NCBI GenBank assembly: GCA_001829495.1
Contig: MIBJ01000055.1
Coordinates: forward strand, 3,498 to 58,829
DNA: 55,332 bases
Direction of reading: 5' to 3'
Origin: Spirochaetes bacterium RBG_16_49_21
Lineage (GTDB): Bacteria; Spirochaetota; UBA4802; UBA5550
Below, one piece after another: positions 53,727 to 55,332 of the stretch. How positions within the stretch are numbered: the first letter of the stretch is position 1; each line of letters begins with the position of its first letter. A program made the position numbers and the translations under genes. Under the pieces are notes generated by a model. It saw nothing but the letters and a program-made list of their open reading frames with translations. It made no database searches and was not told where the DNA came from.

Positions 53727-54620
53727 TTACCGCCCGCCGCCCAATTTTGCCCGTAACTCCTTGTTCTCGGAAACGAGCCGCTTGATCTCCTCGGACAACT
53801 GCCGGTTATGATCCTTGAGCCGTGAGATCTCCTTATGAAGCTCGATAATCTCGCTCCGTGAGAGCTCTTCAACCTGCTCCCTGGCGGTTATTATCTTTTG
53901 GGCATCATACAACTCCTTGGCCCCGTAGTCGATAACCGACTCCTGCGCGTGAATCACCTTGTGGGCGTCCATAAGCTCCTTGCGGCGAAGATCGGAAAGC
54001 ATCTCCTCAGCCTTGATCCGATCCTGCATGTTGAACATATCCATCTGCCGCAGAAGGGTGAAGTCGCGAATCGCCGTGCTCAGATTCGACTGCTCCTTCA
54101 TGAGGTTTTTTTCATAATTCAAGATTTTCTCAAAAGCGGCCTTCTCCTTGTCCGACTCGAACACGTTCTTCCGGTTAATGTCCATAAGCCCCTCATACGC
54201 TTCGATTCTCGTTTCCGCTTCTCTTGAGATGAACCTCATTATCTCGCGGTAGCGCTCGACAATGATCGTTTTTTCCAGAAGAAGCATGAATTCCCGTCGG
54301 TTCACCGGCCGGTTAAGGAGTTCCAGATGCATCAGGTTATAACTGAGATTAGTGATTTCCTTTATTTGATTTTTTTTAATCATTAAAAATTTCAAAGAGC
54401 TCTGGACCCGCGCGTCTTTTGATATCTGATCAATCAATCTCGCCGGCCCGATATCCAATAGGTCGAATATAAAAATATTGATATCGTCCTCTACGATATT
54501 GGCATGATCCAGTCGATAACCCGAAATCAGGTTGAGGGACAGCCCGAGGCCGGTTATGGCGTTTATCAGCTTCGTGCCGGTTTCGTTATCGGTTAAATAC
54601 CATACGGTAACCTGCTCCAT
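53727..54620 (-). CDS. Receiver-like coiled-coil protein
   Basis: A 297-residue cytoplasmic protein. The first 115 residues have the strand-helix rhythm of a response-regulator receiver (VTVWYLTDNETGTKLI, DDINIFIFDLLDIGPA, LKFLMIKKN, LELLNRPVNRREFMLLL), with Asp in the expected third-strand position. The rest is a long coiled coil to the end. Residues about 215-280 repeat a unit of about 21 residues (KELMDAHKVIHAQESV, KELYDAQKIITAREQV, SEIIELHKEI). Start ATG 54620 has AAGGG about seven bases upstream. It might be a scaffold whose receiver part is regulated; this is inference. Confidence 0.65.
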   Translation of the reverse strand: MEQVTVWYLTDNETGTKLINAITGLGLSLNLISGYRLDHANIVEDDINIFIFDLLDIGPARLIDQISKDARVQSSLKFLMIKKNQIKEITNLSYNLMHLELLNRPVNRREFMLLLEKTIIVERYREIMRFISREAETRIEAYEGLMDINRKNVFESDKEKAAFEKILNYEKNLMKEQSNLSTAIRDFTLLRQMDMFNMQDRIKAEEMLSDLRRKELMDAHKVIHAQESVIDYGAKELYDAQKIITAREQVEELSRSEIIELHKEISRLKDHNRQLSEEIKRLVSENKELRAKLGGGR

Positions 54621-54727
54621 TGTTATATCCCTTGGTACTATAGTAATTTGAAATACAATCCATAGAACAGAAAAATTACAACCATTTTTTTGGATTATCG
54701 AAGGAGACACTTCCTTTAAAAAAGTAT

Positions 54728-54760
54728 CTCTACAATCTCTTCTATCTTCTTAATCCCCCT
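54728..54760 (+). repeat. Partial copy of the 26162 element
   Basis: GTATCTCTACAATCTCTTCT followed by ATCTTCTTAATCCCCC matches the right arm of the inverted-repeat element at 26331-26365 with three differences. It begins within the untranslated end of the 89-residue gene. Confidence 0.7.
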
Positions 54761-55028
54761 AAAAAACCTCAAGAACTATAGCACCTGCTTTATTATTTCT
54801 TTTAATAATGACGTCTGATTCCGTGGTGCCCGTGAGCCTTATGTCCGAGGACCTGAGTTTCCGGAAATCACTCCCATCCAGAAAATCCCGGAGCAGTTCT
54901 ATCTTGTCGTCCAGTTCTCCTTCCAGATCATCTGTTTTAAAATAGGTTTCCATCAGCCGGTTAAATTCGCTCCGCGCCTCGGTTTCAATGCATCTGTTTT
55001 TAAGATGCAGGTTGACTATAACCTCCAT
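54759..55028 (-). CDS. Small protein, unknown function
   Basis: An 89-residue acidic soluble protein (MEVIVNLHLKNRCIETE start) with no signal or recognised domain. GAGG lies eight bases before ATG 55028; an ATG two codons earlier is too close to it. The stop codon coincides with the edge of the repeat at 54728-54760, so the last few residues may be repeat-derived. Confidence 0.55.
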   Translation of the reverse strand: MEVIVNLHLKNRCIETEARSEFNRLMETYFKTDDLEGELDDKIELLRDFLDGSDFRKLRSSDIRLTGTTESDVIIKRNNKAGAIVLEVF

Positions 55029-55332
55029 GTTCATTGCCTCGCATACGATATATCCCACAAGAATCGGGTGCCTCGTTGACAACGTAAGGAAGTACTTACA
55101 ATTTTTCCAGTGTTAATTTTTAAAAAATATGCATTTATTATTATATTCCCTCGCTGCCTTCAGCAGCGGGGGAGTGAATTATTTTTCGGGTAAAACTAAT
55201 GCGCTCACATTTTTTAAGACCCCCCTGTCCCCTCTAATCATTACTCACATCTTTAAATCAAGCCTCACGGCCCCCTAAATCCCCCGGAGGGGGACTTGGA
55301 GATTATGTATTATTATGAAGAAATATATTGAA
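55029..55332. other. Repeat-filled end of the window
   Basis: No gene. It has a hairpin at 55150-55185 (TCCCTCGCTGC with GCAGCGGGGGA) and the repeat copy at 55239-55332, which runs off the window. Confidence 0.7.
55239..55332 (+). repeat. Dispersed repeat, second copy
   Basis: Matches the reverse complement of 28289-28382 over 94 bases. It is cut by the window edge. Confidence 0.85.

Overview
The window looks like chromosomal DNA of a spirochaete, most like the Leptospira side of the phylum. The strongest signs are two adjacent FlaA-type flagellar sheath proteins, a GreA fused to about 750 residues of helical-repeat sequence (a form known from Borrelia and Treponema), a pyrophosphate-type phosphofructokinase, and many small lipoproteins and exported proteins. 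Genes are mostly of balanced base composition. The spaces between them are crowded with palindromic and dispersed repeats. This placement rests on gene content read by eye, not on a tree.

Layout, left to right. 1-3.7 kb: DoxX membrane protein, TPR protein, small lipoprotein, PPi-type phosphofructokinase, unknown protein. 4-8.4 kb: biotin cluster bioB-bioA-bioF-bioD, with a palindromic repeat between bioF and bioD. 8.4-9.3 kb: convergent lamin-tail lipoprotein. 9.4-12.0 kb: a conspicuously AT-rich block holding a membrane sensor-HAMP-trehalose-phosphate-synthase fusion behind a leader with an intrinsic terminator, then a truncated otsB that stops at the 3' end of a tRNA-Leu(CAG). 12.2-17 kb: giant GreA and flaA2-flaA1 behind a consensus sigma-70 promoter. 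17-21.5 kb: a second signal peptidase, a nucleotidyltransferase with a mutase-like tail that has lost its catalytic motifs, an M20 peptidase and a decayed FecR-like lipoprotein gene. 22-26 kb: an ADP-ribosylglycohydrolase-like protein without its metal ligands, an exported unknown, an M23 peptidase and a polysaccharide deacetylase. 26.5-34 kb: dapF, GerMN protein, amidase, pgsA, SH3 lipoprotein, rluB-type synthase, STAS protein, SPOR protein, GNAT acetyltransferase.

34-38 kb holds a five-gene minus-strand block: a STAS-HATPase protein, a STAS-like/winged-helix protein and three proteins I do not recognise, two of them membrane-attached or exported. This is the best candidate for an undescribed regulatory system. 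38-40.4 kb: groES-groEL with a CIRCE operator whose spacer is 8 bp, not 9. 40.6-44 kb: lysC-ddl-pssA. 44-46.3 kb: a large lipoprotein and a small beta-barrel-like protein. 46.4-51.2 kb: lepB, a PASTA class B penicillin-binding protein, a DUF2225 protein and truA. 51.5-55 kb: a protein with a helicase-associated domain but no motor, and three small or unknown proteins.

Much of the window serves the envelope: peptidoglycan precursors (lysC, dapF, ddl), synthesis and remodelling (PBP, amidase, M23, SPOR), phospholipids (pgsA, pssA), protein export (two signal peptidases) and the flagellar sheath. Several repeats lie at gene ends and have altered them: truA has a repeat-derived tail, and the stop codon of the ADP-ribosylglycohydrolase-like gene lies inside a hairpin.
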